Origin: Chloroflexi bacterium TSY | GTDB lineage: Bacteria; Chloroflexota; Anaerolineae; Caldilineales; Caldilineaceae | Assembly: GCA_019217005.1 (NCBI GenBank) | Contig: JAHBNG010000161.1 | Location: 1-28,761 of the forward strand | Reading direction: 5' to 3' | Length of the DNA: 28,761 nt | In this document: positions 17,493 through 24,907 of the stretch, in pieces | Position numbering within the stretch: the first letter of the stretch is position 1 | Layout: every line of letters starts with the position of its first letter | The notes under the pieces: model-generated | What the model was told of the DNA's origin: nothing | What the model saw: the letters and a program-made list of their open reading frames with translations, nothing else | The model's database searches: none | Program-made: the position numbers and the translations under genes

Positions 17493-18412
17493 TTAAAATT
17501 CCCAATCCGTTCGTTGGATCCGCAGTTGCATCACAGTCATCACAATGACGATGGCAAACAAGACAAAGGCCATGGCCGCCGCCTGCCCCATGAAGAGGCG
17601 TTGGAACGCATAATCGTAGATGTGAAGCGCAATGGTGCGGGTCGAATTATAAGGTCCGCCGCGGGTCTTGAGATAGATCTGCTGAAAGACATTCATGCCA
17701 CCAATGAACCCAGTGACAGTGACAAAGGCAATGACGGGCGTGATGAGAGGAAGGGTGATGTGGCGGGCTTGCTGAAAGCTCGTTGCACCATCGATCTCGG
17801 CCGCTTCGTAATAGGTCCTTGGAATGCCCCGCAACCCAGCCAAGAAGATAATCATGGTGAAACCAATCCCCCCCCAGACACTCATGAAAATGATGCTCGG
17901 CATGGCCCACTCTGGCGAAATGAGCCAGGGAACCCGCTCAAACCCCAGCATGATCAAAAATTGATTGAGCAACCCAAAGCGGGTTTGGTAGAGCCAGAGC
18001 CAGATGGTGGCAACGGCGATGGATGAGGTCATGGTCGGCAGAAAGTAGATCAGGCGAAAGAGAGTATTGCCCCATCTCACCGGGTTGAGGATGATGGCCA
18101 TGGTGAGGGCTATCACGGTGCCCAGGAATGTCGCTGCAATTGCAAAATAGAAGGTATTGCCGATGGTCTTGAGAAAGAGTCCATCAGCAAAGATCAGACT
18201 ATAGTTCTCAAACCCGATCAAGAATTGCTCTTTGCGCAGCAATTTCCAGTCGTGGAGGCTCATGTAGAACGCAAAGCCGACCGGATAAAAGCGAAAGGCT
18301 GGTAGAATATCAGCGCAGGGGTTAAAATTGTCCAGATGAAGCGTCGTTCGGCTCGCCGCAGCGATGAACCACTACGATTGCTTGTAACTGTCGTTAACCC
18401 TTTAATTGCCAA
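17493..18412 (-). CDS. Carbohydrate ABC transporter permease 1 (MalF-like), one frameshift near the start
   Basis: From an internal ATG at 18263 the frame gives 256 residues of a CUT1 permease: GNTFYFAIAATFLGTVIALTMA, the EAA loop YYEAAEIDGATSFQQARHITLP, and a normal C-terminus. The missing first segment is encoded upstream in another frame: a TTG at 18412, preceded by AAAGGAT, starts AIKGLTTVTSN and continues RRFIWTILTPALIFY. The downstream frame picks up as PAFRFYPVGFAFYMSLHDW. Adding one C to the CC at about 18302 would join them into a normal permease of about 306 residues. The start is therefore 18412, not 18263. It pairs with permease 2; the kinase gene begins at the base after its stop. 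Confidence 0.82.
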
Positions 18413-18511
18413 AAAATATCCTTTGTTTTACTGTAACCGCTGTTTCGGCAAATTAATATCCACGCTCTCCCGCTCAACTTGAACTCATCAATGCCCACTC
18501 TAAACTAAGAA

Positions 18512-18610
18512 TCAGTAGACCGCAGTGGAGTCGCCATGCATGGCGCAGCGTTCTCTAACGCCGGTCCCGTTCGCATTAGAGAATTCTCACGCCGCGTTGC
18601 GGTCTACTGA
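18512..18610. repeat. 99-bp MITE-like element with nested palindromes
   Basis: The outer arms TCAGTAGACCGCA (18512-18524) and TGCGGTCTACTGA (18598-18610) are perfect 13-bp inverted repeats. Inside are a perfect 14-bp palindrome CGCCATGCATGGCG (18532-18545) and a second hairpin TTCTCTAA/TTAGAGAA (18551-18558, 18576-18583). The right arm contains the stop codon of the DUF4926 gene. The element lies between that gene and permease 1 in the transcription direction, so it might also terminate or process the transcript. No other copy is in the window. Confidence 0.65.
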
Positions 18611-18918
18611 GAATGATTCGACGCTGGCAGTCTTGCTGGTTGGCTACTGTTGTCTGATGACTCTTGACGGTCTATAAACATAATTGCAGGCACAGTTTGA
18701 GTCGCCGTATGAACAGCTTTCTGGCGTAGCTGGATCAATTGATCAGCATGTAATGCTACAAGCGCATATGTATGTCCATCTTGTGAAATGAATTCAACCT
18801 CGTATGAGTTGTTGGGGTAACATTCGACCACCGCACCAATTTCACCGCGGAAAAGATTATGTTTTGGGATGTCCGACACAAGCGCCACCACATCCAATAA
18901 TTGAATTTCATCACTCAT
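18604..18918 (-). CDS. DUF4926 domain protein
   Basis: A 104-residue protein whose first 65 residues match the DUF4926 pattern: LLDVVALVSDIPKHNLFRGEIGAVVE, then YEVEFISQDGHTYALVALHADQL. The fold is probably a small SH3-like beta barrel. The tail beyond about residue 70 is polar and unlike the family, and its last codons lie in the inverted-repeat element at 18512-18610, which may have replaced the original end. It follows the DUF6883 gene by 12 bases. Function is unknown; the pairing with DUF6883 suggests a small two-gene module. Confidence 0.78.
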   Translation of the reverse strand: MSDEIQLLDVVALVSDIPKHNLFRGEIGAVVECYPNNSYEVEFISQDGHTYALVALHADQLIQLRQKAVHTATQTVPAIMFIDRQESSDNSSQPARLPASNHSQ

Positions 18919-18930
18919 CAGTTTCAGTTC

Positions 18931-19263
18931 CTAAATTGGATAGCAAGTGACCAACCGTGGGAAGTCTTCGTCCGAGCGGATAATCCAAGCCGTCAGAATT
19001 AGTGCCCGTTTGCCTTGCCAGGTTAGCATAACATCAATTCGATATCGTTGACCATTTTCATCAAGTTCGCCCAACTCAGCGTCATGCATTCTTACTATTT
19101 CAAGTAGGCGACTGCGAAACTCTTCTGCATCATCTTGATCTATTCCTAAAGCCGCCGCAAAAAGCCGTGCTTTGTGACTGCCTACTCTATGTGCCGGATT
19201 AAGAGCATAGTCGCGCAGTTTGCGTATGTCGACAACAGCATTTTCAGCATTTGGGATAATCAT
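18931..19263 (-). CDS. DUF6883 domain protein
   Basis: A 110-residue protein with the DUF6883 pattern: IPNAENAVVDIRKLRDYALNP, then GSHKARLFAAALGI, a polar middle with GQRYRIDVMLTWQGKRA, and LTAWIIRSDEDFPRLVTCYPI at the end. The conserved core fills nearly the whole protein, so it looks complete. It is cytoplasmic with no membrane segment. It is upstream of and almost certainly co-transcribed with the DUF4926 gene. Domains of this type are often found beside DUF4926; a toxin-antitoxin-like role is possible but unproven. A TATAAT box lies 35 bases before the ATG, so the pair may have its own promoter within the ABC locus. Confidence 0.78.
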   Translation of the reverse strand: MIIPNAENAVVDIRKLRDYALNPAHRVGSHKARLFAAALGIDQDDAEEFRSRLLEIVRMHDAELGELDENGQRYRIDVMLTWQGKRALILTAWIIRSDEDFPRLVTCYPI

Positions 19264-19297
19264 AAACTTTGATTGGGCTTATGCGATACCCACGTTC

Positions 19298-19303
19298 ATT
19301 ATA
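19298..19303 (-). promoter_or_regulatory. Candidate -10 box for the DUF6883-DUF4926 pair
   Basis: On the minus strand this reads TATAAT, 35 bases before the DUF6883 start. The -35 region is weak (TGTCAA with a 16-base spacer). The surrounding gap 19264-19537 contains no gene that I can support and is AT-rich around 19366-19379. Confidence 0.45.
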
Positions 19304-19537
19304 GCACATGAAATTCTGGTTGACATGTGACAGATGAACCCTCCCGTTAGGCTAATCCAGAAAAATAAATATATATATGAAGAATCACTTCCTCGACTGG
19401 TACACGGAATACGCACCACGCACGACAAGTCGTCGCGGATAGTCAATTATTTGGAATGGCCTTAGTTTAACTCGTTGACAACGCTGAATAAATATCCTGT
19501 TTGTTCTACAATTGGTTGAATCTATGAACGATGTCGC

Positions 19538-20083
19538 TTAGAACAAAGATGGTATTTGACCGCTCTGCTCATCTACCCATGCTGTATGACCAGATGATAA
19601 GTCTCCTAACTTCTCCGACCACCGCTTCAGCTTCAGATCCAGCAAGCGGCTGGGGAGCGGTAACTCTTTGTGCATCGAGGTTTTCCCACGATAGCCCATG
19701 TGGTGGTAGAACCCCTTTGCTTCCTCAACCGACCCAAGGCTAATCATCCGCACACCCCGCTGCATGGCCTGTATCTCAAAAATCTCTACCAACCTTCGCC
19801 CCACGCCCAAACCGCGAACAGATGGAGCCACAGCAATCAATCGCATGGTCGAACCAAACCCAAATACGCCTCCAACAACGGAGTTGTCTGCGCAAACCAC
19901 GATCATCAGTGACTGATCGGACGGAAAGGTGCTCTCAAGATCTGTGAATTGACGATCAACGTGGGTAATGGGAGGCGCAAATTGCCTGCCAACGATGTCA
20001 AAGGATTGCTTTAGGTCCTCCATCGAAGTAACAAATCGAAAGACAAAGCAAGTGGGTTGAGTGATGGTGGTAATAGGATTCAT
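19538..20083 (-). CDS. GNAT-family N-acetyltransferase
   Basis: A 181-residue acetyltransferase. The acetyl-CoA pyrophosphate-binding motif A is clear: RLIAVAPSVRGLGVGRRLVE at 81-100, with RGLGVG fitting R/Q-x-x-G-x-G/A. Motif B follows as GFYHHMGYRGK at about 125-135. The N-terminal 30 residues (FVFRFVTSMEDLKQSFDIV) fit the usual beta1-alpha1 region. The tail after about 145 is variable. The acyl acceptor cannot be inferred. It lies 92 bases downstream of the binding-protein gene in the same direction, so it is likely part of the ABC transcription unit, although the intergenic repeat at 20099-20136 separates them. Confidence 0.85.
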   Translation of the reverse strand: MNPITTITQPTCFVFRFVTSMEDLKQSFDIVGRQFAPPITHVDRQFTDLESTFPSDQSLMIVVCADNSVVGGVFGFGSTMRLIAVAPSVRGLGVGRRLVEIFEIQAMQRGVRMISLGSVEEAKGFYHHMGYRGKTSMHKELPLPSRLLDLKLKRWSEKLGDLSSGHTAWVDEQSGQIPSLF

Positions 20084-20098
20084 GGTTTTAGGGATTCC

Positions 20099-20136
20099 GT
20101 AATTGGTAATTGGTCACTGGTTATTGGTAATTGGTT
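20099..20136. repeat. Degenerate TAATTGG heptamer repeat
   Basis: Four or five imperfect copies of GTAATTGG/TTATTGG-type heptamers run between the GNAT gene start and the binding-protein stop. Such simple repeats often vary in copy number; no function is apparent. Confidence 0.5.
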
Positions 20137-20175
20137 GCGCGGCAAATGCTCCAAAAAACGATCAATAACCCTTTT

Positions 20176-21498
20176 CTACTGCAAATGCTGTGCCACACCT
20201 TCGTCAATAAGAGCCTGGATCTGCTCGTTTAAGCCAGCCAATGCAGTTTCAACAGGGATGCCCTCGCTCGTCATGAGGCTGAGTGCATCACTCCAAGGCC
20301 CATACATCCCTTCTGGGGGTGCCACCGGATCTCTTTGGAACGGGATTAAGTCCGAGACAATACTGATTGCTTCATTTTCCCTGAGCCGTGGGTCATCGGC
20401 CAAATCAGCTCGCACAGGTGCACAACTGATCAACTCTGCCAATCCCCAATAGGCATCCTTCCCCGCATCTTTGTAGAGATATTCGAGGCAACGGAAGGTC
20501 TCACCAGCCTGATCAGGGTGACCATCCAACGCCGAAACCGAAAGAACCGTCGATTTGTAGCCATAATAAGGGTCGGGTTTGCCGCTTGGCGTGGGGTTCG
20601 GAGCAAATCCCAGCTCGGGGTAGATATCAGCGTATGAACCTGCAAACTCACCAATGACCCACGCTTGATCTTCGGTCATCGCCGCTAATCCGCTGCCAAC
20701 CGATTCCAGATTGCCGGGGAAGGTTGGGTCCCAGACGTTGTGTACATTGGCAAGATCAGAGAGATGTTTAAAGGCGAGCACAACCTCCTCGCTGTCGAAA
20801 TTTGCTCGTTTTGAATCACCTTCGCCGGTGACAATATTGCCCCCCAGTTGGTAGATTTGGCTGAGCCCTAGCCACTCGCCTGCCGGGATAAAGCCAGCCT
20901 GGCTAATGCCCGCCGCATCGGTCTTTGTGGTTGCTTTGGCAGCTTCAATGAACTCGTCCCAGGTAGCGGGTGGCGTATCCGGATCGAGCCCAGCCTCCTC
21001 GAAGAGACGTTTGTTATAGACCAACAGGGTTCCACAGGCCGCAGTTGGCACCACATGACGACCATATGGCTCCCAATTGACGCTGGGATAGGTTTCCGTA
21101 AACCAATCGTTGGGGAAGACATCCTCGGGGAAAGGCAACAACAGCCCCTCTGCTTTCAGTTGGAAGAAATTTTCGCCCATCTTCAACATATTTGGCCCCG
21201 TTTCAGCCGCGAGAGCCGCATAGAGCTTCTGCTGGATTTCACCACCAGGCAATGTCTCGACAGTGATCGACACATCGCTATTCTCTTCGGTAAATGCGTT
21301 AGCGACACTCTCGTAAAAGGCCATCCGAATGTCCCACCAACCCCACAAAGAGAGTTCGGTTGGATCTCCACTTGCTGTGCTTCCGCCGTCACCGGTAGGT
21401 GCTGGTGATACTGATTCGCATGCAACCAATGCCAATGCTGCGCTGGCCATGCCAACACTCTTGAGAAAGTGACGTCGGCTGAGGGTATTTTGTGTCAT
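20176..21498 (-). CDS. Family-1 sugar-binding lipoprotein of the ABC transporter, Tat-type signal
   Basis: A 440-residue extracellular solute-binding protein. The N-terminus carries a twin-arginine signal (SRRHFLKSVG, Arg8-Arg9) followed by a hydrophobic stretch and the lipobox LVAC with the lipid-anchored Cys27, then a Ser/Gly/Thr-rich linker. The mature part shows family-1 hallmarks: ELSLWGWWD, NAFTEENSDVSITVETLPGG, LLVYNKRLFEEAGLDPDTPPATWDEFIEAAK, and AAMTEDQAWVIGEF. It should capture a sugar or sugar-like compound for the permeases at 15467-18412. An AAAGGAG ribosome site is 8 bases before the ATG, and a consensus-like promoter lies about 160 bases upstream. Confidence 0.92.
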   Translation of the reverse strand: MTQNTLSRRHFLKSVGMASAALALVACESVSPAPTGDGGSTASGDPTELSLWGWWDIRMAFYESVANAFTEENSDVSITVETLPGGEIQQKLYAALAAETGPNMLKMGENFFQLKAEGLLLPFPEDVFPNDWFTETYPSVNWEPYGRHVVPTAACGTLLVYNKRLFEEAGLDPDTPPATWDEFIEAAKATTKTDAAGISQAGFIPAGEWLGLSQIYQLGGNIVTGEGDSKRANFDSEEVVLAFKHLSDLANVHNVWDPTFPGNLESVGSGLAAMTEDQAWVIGEFAGSYADIYPELGFAPNPTPSGKPDPYYGYKSTVLSVSALDGHPDQAGETFRCLEYLYKDAGKDAYWGLAELISCAPVRADLADDPRLRENEAISIVSDLIPFQRDPVAPPEGMYGPWSDALSLMTSEGIPVETALAGLNEQIQALIDEGVAQHLQ

Positions 21499-21657
21499 GG
21501 GTTGTCTCCTTTGGTTCGAGTGGGTCCGAAGAACATGTTGCGTTACGTATGCAAACCAGATCTTCGAGGTGACTGACTAGCCGTCTTGACCATCGTCGTA
21601 GCTTGCCCTAGATGTACTCATCAGATGGGGAGATCCAGGTTTATTTGAATCGGCTCC

Positions 21658-21686
21658 ATTGTATGGTACCCCTCTTGATCTGTCAA
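21658..21686 (-). promoter_or_regulatory. Sigma70-type promoter of the ABC-transporter locus
   Basis: On the minus strand a perfect TTGACA (21686-21681) is followed after 17 bases by TACAAT (21663-21658). This predicts a start near 21650 and an untranslated leader of about 150 bases before the binding-protein ATG. No known riboswitch or clear operator palindrome is visible in that leader. Confidence 0.68.
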
Positions 21687-21734
21687 CAAGATGGAGGACA
21701 ATATTACGCGCACAAGAAAACCGTCCCCGTGTAT

Positions 21735-21761
21735 TTGGCTGGTGCTTTCCTGTGGTATAAT
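21735..21761 (+). promoter_or_regulatory. Candidate promoter directed at the first PhyH gene
   Basis: TTGGCT (21735-21740) and a perfect TATAAT (21756-21761) are separated by 15 bases, shorter than ideal. The -10 box ends 3 bases before the inverted-repeat element at 21765, so that element, and the MITE inside it, separates this promoter from the gene by about 445 bases. Confidence 0.4.
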
Positions 21762-21764
21762 AGA

Positions 21765-22147
21765 CTCAGTAGATCCAAATTTGGCGTTTTTGGCTATTTT
21801 TAGTCGAGATTGCAGGGATTTTGGAGTCATTTATTCAGATTTCGGTTACAGAAAACAACCTATTTCATATCTGAAAATCGGGGTGGTTCAGAATTAGGTT
21901 TACACTTTTGATACATAGATAAAAATCTATATTGAGGTCATTTTCTGCCTGAGCATGGCTCAAAGTAGAAAATATAAACATCTTTTCTCTTTGCAAAAAT
22001 GTAAACCTAATTGTCCGCCTAAAATGAACCACCCCTGAAAATCGCCCAAATCTAACGCAAAAACTAGATATCGACCGGCAAATTTGTATTTATGTCAACT
22101 GTTTAGCCAGAATTCTCTCTCAAAACCTGAAATTTGGATCTACTGAG
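21765..22147. mobile_element. Non-coding element with 18-bp terminal inverted repeats, carrying a nested MITE
   Basis: The ends CTCAGTAGATCCAAATTT (21765-21782) and its exact reverse complement (22130-22147) bound 383 bp without a gene. Removing the inner MITE and one copy of its target duplication leaves about 220 bp. The AT-rich interior has no coding potential that I can see. It fits a MITE or a deleted insertion-sequence remnant in the region between the ABC locus and the PhyH genes. No clear target duplication is visible for the outer element. Confidence 0.65.
21881..22034. mobile_element. 154-bp MITE with 10-bp target-site duplication
   Basis: The perfect terminal inverted repeats GGGTGGTTCA (21881-21890) and TGAACCACCC (22025-22034) extend inward imperfectly; both ends contain AATTAGGTTTACA-type sequence. 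The element is flanked by identical 10-bp direct repeats CTGAAAATCG (21871-21880 and 22035-22044), the signature of transposition. It has no gene and so must have been moved by a transposase elsewhere. I do not recognise the parent family. Confidence 0.82.
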
Positions 22148-22206
22148 ACTCGAAATCTTAATGAATCAATCACTTGTTGTGATGAATAAGACTTTTTGGA
22201 AGATCA

Positions 22207-23094
22207 GTGGATGTAAATATGGAAATTAAGGAGACGATTCAGATAACAGAATATCCAATCGACGCCCTACCCCGCCACACGATCTCCTACAAAATCATGA
22301 CCAACCTGGCAGACGAAGATACCGAGCGCAGCTTCCAAGTCTACGCCTCACCAGAAGAGATTGAGCAATTTGGCAAGCAGGGGTATCTTGTGCGCAAGGG
22401 GCTCTTTAGCGATGAACAGCTCCAGCGCTATCGAGACGCATTAGATGAGGTCGAAGCAGCTGAGGTGACCAAAGAGCCGATTGGCCGCTCGGGAAATTTT
22501 GGCGGCTGGTTCCCTCGTTATCTTTTCGACAAACACGAAGCTTTTCACGACCTCATTGATTTTGCGCCCTTTGTTTCGGTTGCCCAGGCCATGCTGGGCC
22601 CGTTTGTGCGCATCCGTCAGTTGGGTGGGCGAGTTGCCTATCCAGGAGAACCGAATCAGGAAACCCACTGGCATCTCCACCGTCGGACAATTCCCAATCC
22701 GCTACCGGCCTTCTTTTCCCATCCACACACCCTCGATTATTTGATCTACCTGGATGAACTCAATGACGCCAATGGACCACTCGCCTTCGTTCCCGGTTCT
22801 CATCTCTGGATCCACGACGATCTACCCGCCAATGACTTCGGCGACAAACCGGGCCAAGAAGTGCTCTATGGCCCCCCTGGCACCACGCTCATGATCCACA
22901 GCAACATCTGGCACCGCGCCTGGCCTACACGCCCCGACGGCGAAAAAAGACGATTGCTCATCCTCTCTTATGGCGCAACCTGGATGCGCAAATCGCCCTT
23001 TGGCGTCAAGCCGGAAGAGAGTCTGATGGATGAGTATATTGCGAATGCCAGTCCTGAGGCGCGGGAACTATTGGGGATTGGTGGATATCAATAG
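22207..23094 (+). CDS. PhyH-family (phytanoyl-CoA dioxygenase-like) protein with HxH in place of HxD
   Basis: A 295-residue protein of the Fe(II)/2-oxoglutarate-dependent PhyH family. Typical features are FGKQGYLVRKGLFSDEQLQRYRDAL near 55-79 and YLIYLDELNDANGPLAFVPGSH near 178-199. The distal iron-binding His is probably His236 (IWHRAWP), with basic residues Arg248/Arg249 nearby for 2-oxoglutarate. The first metal motif reads WHLH (His156-Leu-His158) where family members usually have HxD. This might be a subfamily trait or give a three-histidine site. The GTG at 22207 is the upstream start, with GGAAGA close by; the ATG at 22219 is an alternative. Its substrate may be the compound imported by the divergent ABC system, which is an inference. 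Confidence 0.82.
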   Translation: MDVNMEIKETIQITEYPIDALPRHTISYKIMTNLADEDTERSFQVYASPEEIEQFGKQGYLVRKGLFSDEQLQRYRDALDEVEAAEVTKEPIGRSGNFGGWFPRYLFDKHEAFHDLIDFAPFVSVAQAMLGPFVRIRQLGGRVAYPGEPNQETHWHLHRRTIPNPLPAFFSHPHTLDYLIYLDELNDANGPLAFVPGSHLWIHDDLPANDFGDKPGQEVLYGPPGTTLMIHSNIWHRAWPTRPDGEKRRLLILSYGATWMRKSPFGVKPEESLMDEYIANASPEARELLGIGGYQ

Positions 23095-23146
23095 CGAAAT
23101 ACAAATCGAAGAACATACAGCCTGTTTGTTCAGTATCACCGACGAA

Positions 23147-23178
23147 TAAACTCCGCCGTCTGGTCAAGACGGCAGTTT
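23147..23178 (+). terminator. Hairpin terminator candidate after the first PhyH gene
   Basis: A GCCGTCT/AGACGGC stem with a 5-base loop (23155-23173) is extended by AAACT/AGTTT outer pairs around a two-base bulge. It sits about 55 bases after the stop. The following T-run is short, so efficiency is uncertain. Confidence 0.5.
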
Positions 23179-23233
23179 GCGCTGCGGAGAATCTAAGTTT
23201 TGGTTTGGAGGGGCTTGAGAAATTTTTCACGAT

Positions 23234-23263
23234 TTGCCAATCTGTTTATATTCTGCATATAAT
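23234..23263 (+). promoter_or_regulatory. Candidate promoter of the second PhyH gene
   Basis: TTGCCA (23234-23239) and TATAAT (23258-23263) are separated by 18 bases, 55 bases before the ATG at 23318. With the hairpin upstream, this suggests separate expression of the second gene. Confidence 0.55.
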
Positions 23264-23317
23264 CATCCACCGACCAAGTTTGAAATTCCCCTGCTCCTCA
23301 AAACAAAGGAAAAACCA

Positions 23318-24215
23318 ATGAAATCCAGATATAGCGACAAACCATTTATCCTCAACAAAGATTTCGGCCGTCCCCAACTCTCAACCGAAGATGCCTATTG
23401 CCGCACCAACGCGGATGGCGATCCGGTGGTGGAGTTGACGGTGGAACAGAAGTATGCTTTTGATTTGCAGGGCTGGCTGCTTGTTCCTGGGGTTTTGTCG
23501 GAAGAGGAGATGGAGCCAATGCGGGAGCATATCAAGCGGCTGCATACCGATCCAGAATCGATTCCGGAGAAGGATCGCTCGTCGCTTGGTGGGCCGTGTG
23601 AACGTTTGGTCGATCATCCGGTGGTGGTGGGCTTTATGAACGAGTTTGTCTACAACCCCTTTACGGATGGGTCAAAGACTCCCCCGTTGGGCAACCAGAA
23701 GTGCTATGGTTTTCGCATGGAGTATAGTTTCTCACAGTATCGACGGGCCGGCGAAGGCAGATTCGCACCCCACAACGGCAGCGGTTCGATGCGCGTGCCG
23801 GGCGACCACCACACTTATCACGTTTTTCCCGGTCACTCCAAATCCGTTTTGACGCGAGCGCTGTGGGAATTAAACCCCGTCCAAGAGGGCAAAGGAGGCA
23901 CGCTTTTTGTCACGGGTAGCCATAAATCGGCCTTTCCTTCCCCAGAAGCGACGCTCCGCGACATGAATTCGTCGTTTTGGAGCACCTACAGCTGTCCAGC
24001 TGGCTCTGTTCTCTTCTTTACCGAAGCCGTCACCCACAGCTCGTCCATCTGGACCGATGAAGAGACGGCGCGTCTGGCCATCTTTAACTCCTACAATATG
24101 ATCGGCTGTAAGTGGCACAACTGGGATCCGCACCCGGAATCTATTGGCCCAAATGCCTGCCATGCGGCAGACGCTCTTTCGGCCTGTTTATGTGTCGGGG
24201 AATGTGGTGGGGTAG
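23318..24215 (+). CDS. PhyH-family protein with HxG iron motif (one frameshift near the end)
   Basis: The ATG at 23318 is chosen for its AAAGGA ribosome site 8 bases upstream; an upstream in-frame extension to 23234 has no family similarity. The PhyH-like frame includes FDLQGWLLVPGVLSEEEMEPMREHI and ELNPVQEGKGGTLFVTGSHKSAFP. The first metal motif is His152-Asn-Gly154, with distal His240 (THSSSIW) 88 residues later and Arg252. Gly replaces the usual Asp, as in Fe/2-oxoglutarate halogenases, but also apparently in uncharacterised PhyH groups. The frame diverges after PHPESIG; removing one C at about 24148-24150 restores QMPAMRQTLFRPVYVSGNVVG and a stop at 24215. As sequenced the frame ends at 24262. 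Total restored length is about 298 residues. Confidence 0.78.
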
Positions 24216-24454
24216 AGGGAGGATGCTTGGTGCGTAGTGCGTGGTACTGGTTGAGAGAGTAGTCGTGCTGCGAGAGTCTATACAATGTCTCGTCAGCGAT
24301 AAAATGGTCTATATTGTCATTCTGAGTCAGCATCCGGCCGAATGAGGATTCGACTCCAAAATCTCCAGTGGTCCGTGAGATTGGTTCGATCCTAGCGAAG
24401 AATCCAACGTTTCAAGATATCTATCACATTACGCTTGACGCGACAATAATTCGT

Positions 24455-24572
24455 CAGGAAAGTTTTGTCCTGCAAATTGGTCGAAGGGAGAGGTTCGGCG
24501 GAAGACCAACTCCGACCGGAGAGAATGGATGGCCGCCGAACCTCTTGCCCGTCTTGGACAAGACTTTTCTGG
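24455..24572. repeat. Large imperfect hairpin (MITE-like) in the gap after the PhyH genes
   Basis: A perfect 13-bp pair, AGAGGTTCGGCGG (24489-24501) and CCGCCGAACCTCT (24533-24545), is surrounded by a second imperfect pair: CAGGAAAGTTTTGTCC (24455-24470) against CAGAAAAGTCTTGTCC read on the minus strand (24572-24557). The loop has a small CTCC/GGAG hairpin. The 440-bp gap 24216-24654 has no gene that I recognise; the open frames in it cross this hairpin. Confidence 0.5.
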
Positions 24573-24819
24573 CAAGCTATATCATGTCTTTCAAGCAGAA
24601 ATGAGCAAAACTTGGGCTCTTCGGGAACTCAGGAGGTTGACAAAGAAGTGCCATGAACTTCCCGGACACGCTTAGTCAGTAAGAGAGATACCAAATAGGC
24701 GCGTTGAAAAGAGTCGGAAAAAATCAACAATTCCGACTTTATGTAAACTTGGGTATTGAGCTGGTAGCAAGTAGACATAAGAGAGAAATCAAAGGCAATC
24801 AAGAAAAAAAACAGTAGCA

Positions 24820-24907
24820 GCAAAAGTCGGGTACAAATTTTTCATGCAAACAGAGGGCTGCTCTAGGATTTCACCCCTTATGGTCATTTTTTGTACCCGA
24901 CTTTTGC
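24820..24907. repeat. 88-bp inverted-repeat element inside the IS110 element 1 end
   Basis: GCAAAAGTCGGGTACAAA (24820-24837) is exactly complementary to 24890-24907, with a 52-bp centre. GTAGC occurs one base outside each arm (24814-24818 and 24909-24913), a possible 5-bp target duplication. The corresponding downstream end of IS110 element 2 lacks this insert, which supports a later insertion. Confidence 0.68.

Noticed and set aside
24368..24604. 78-codon open frame after the PhyH genes
   Set aside because: It spans both arms of a hairpin element and shows no similarity to known proteins.
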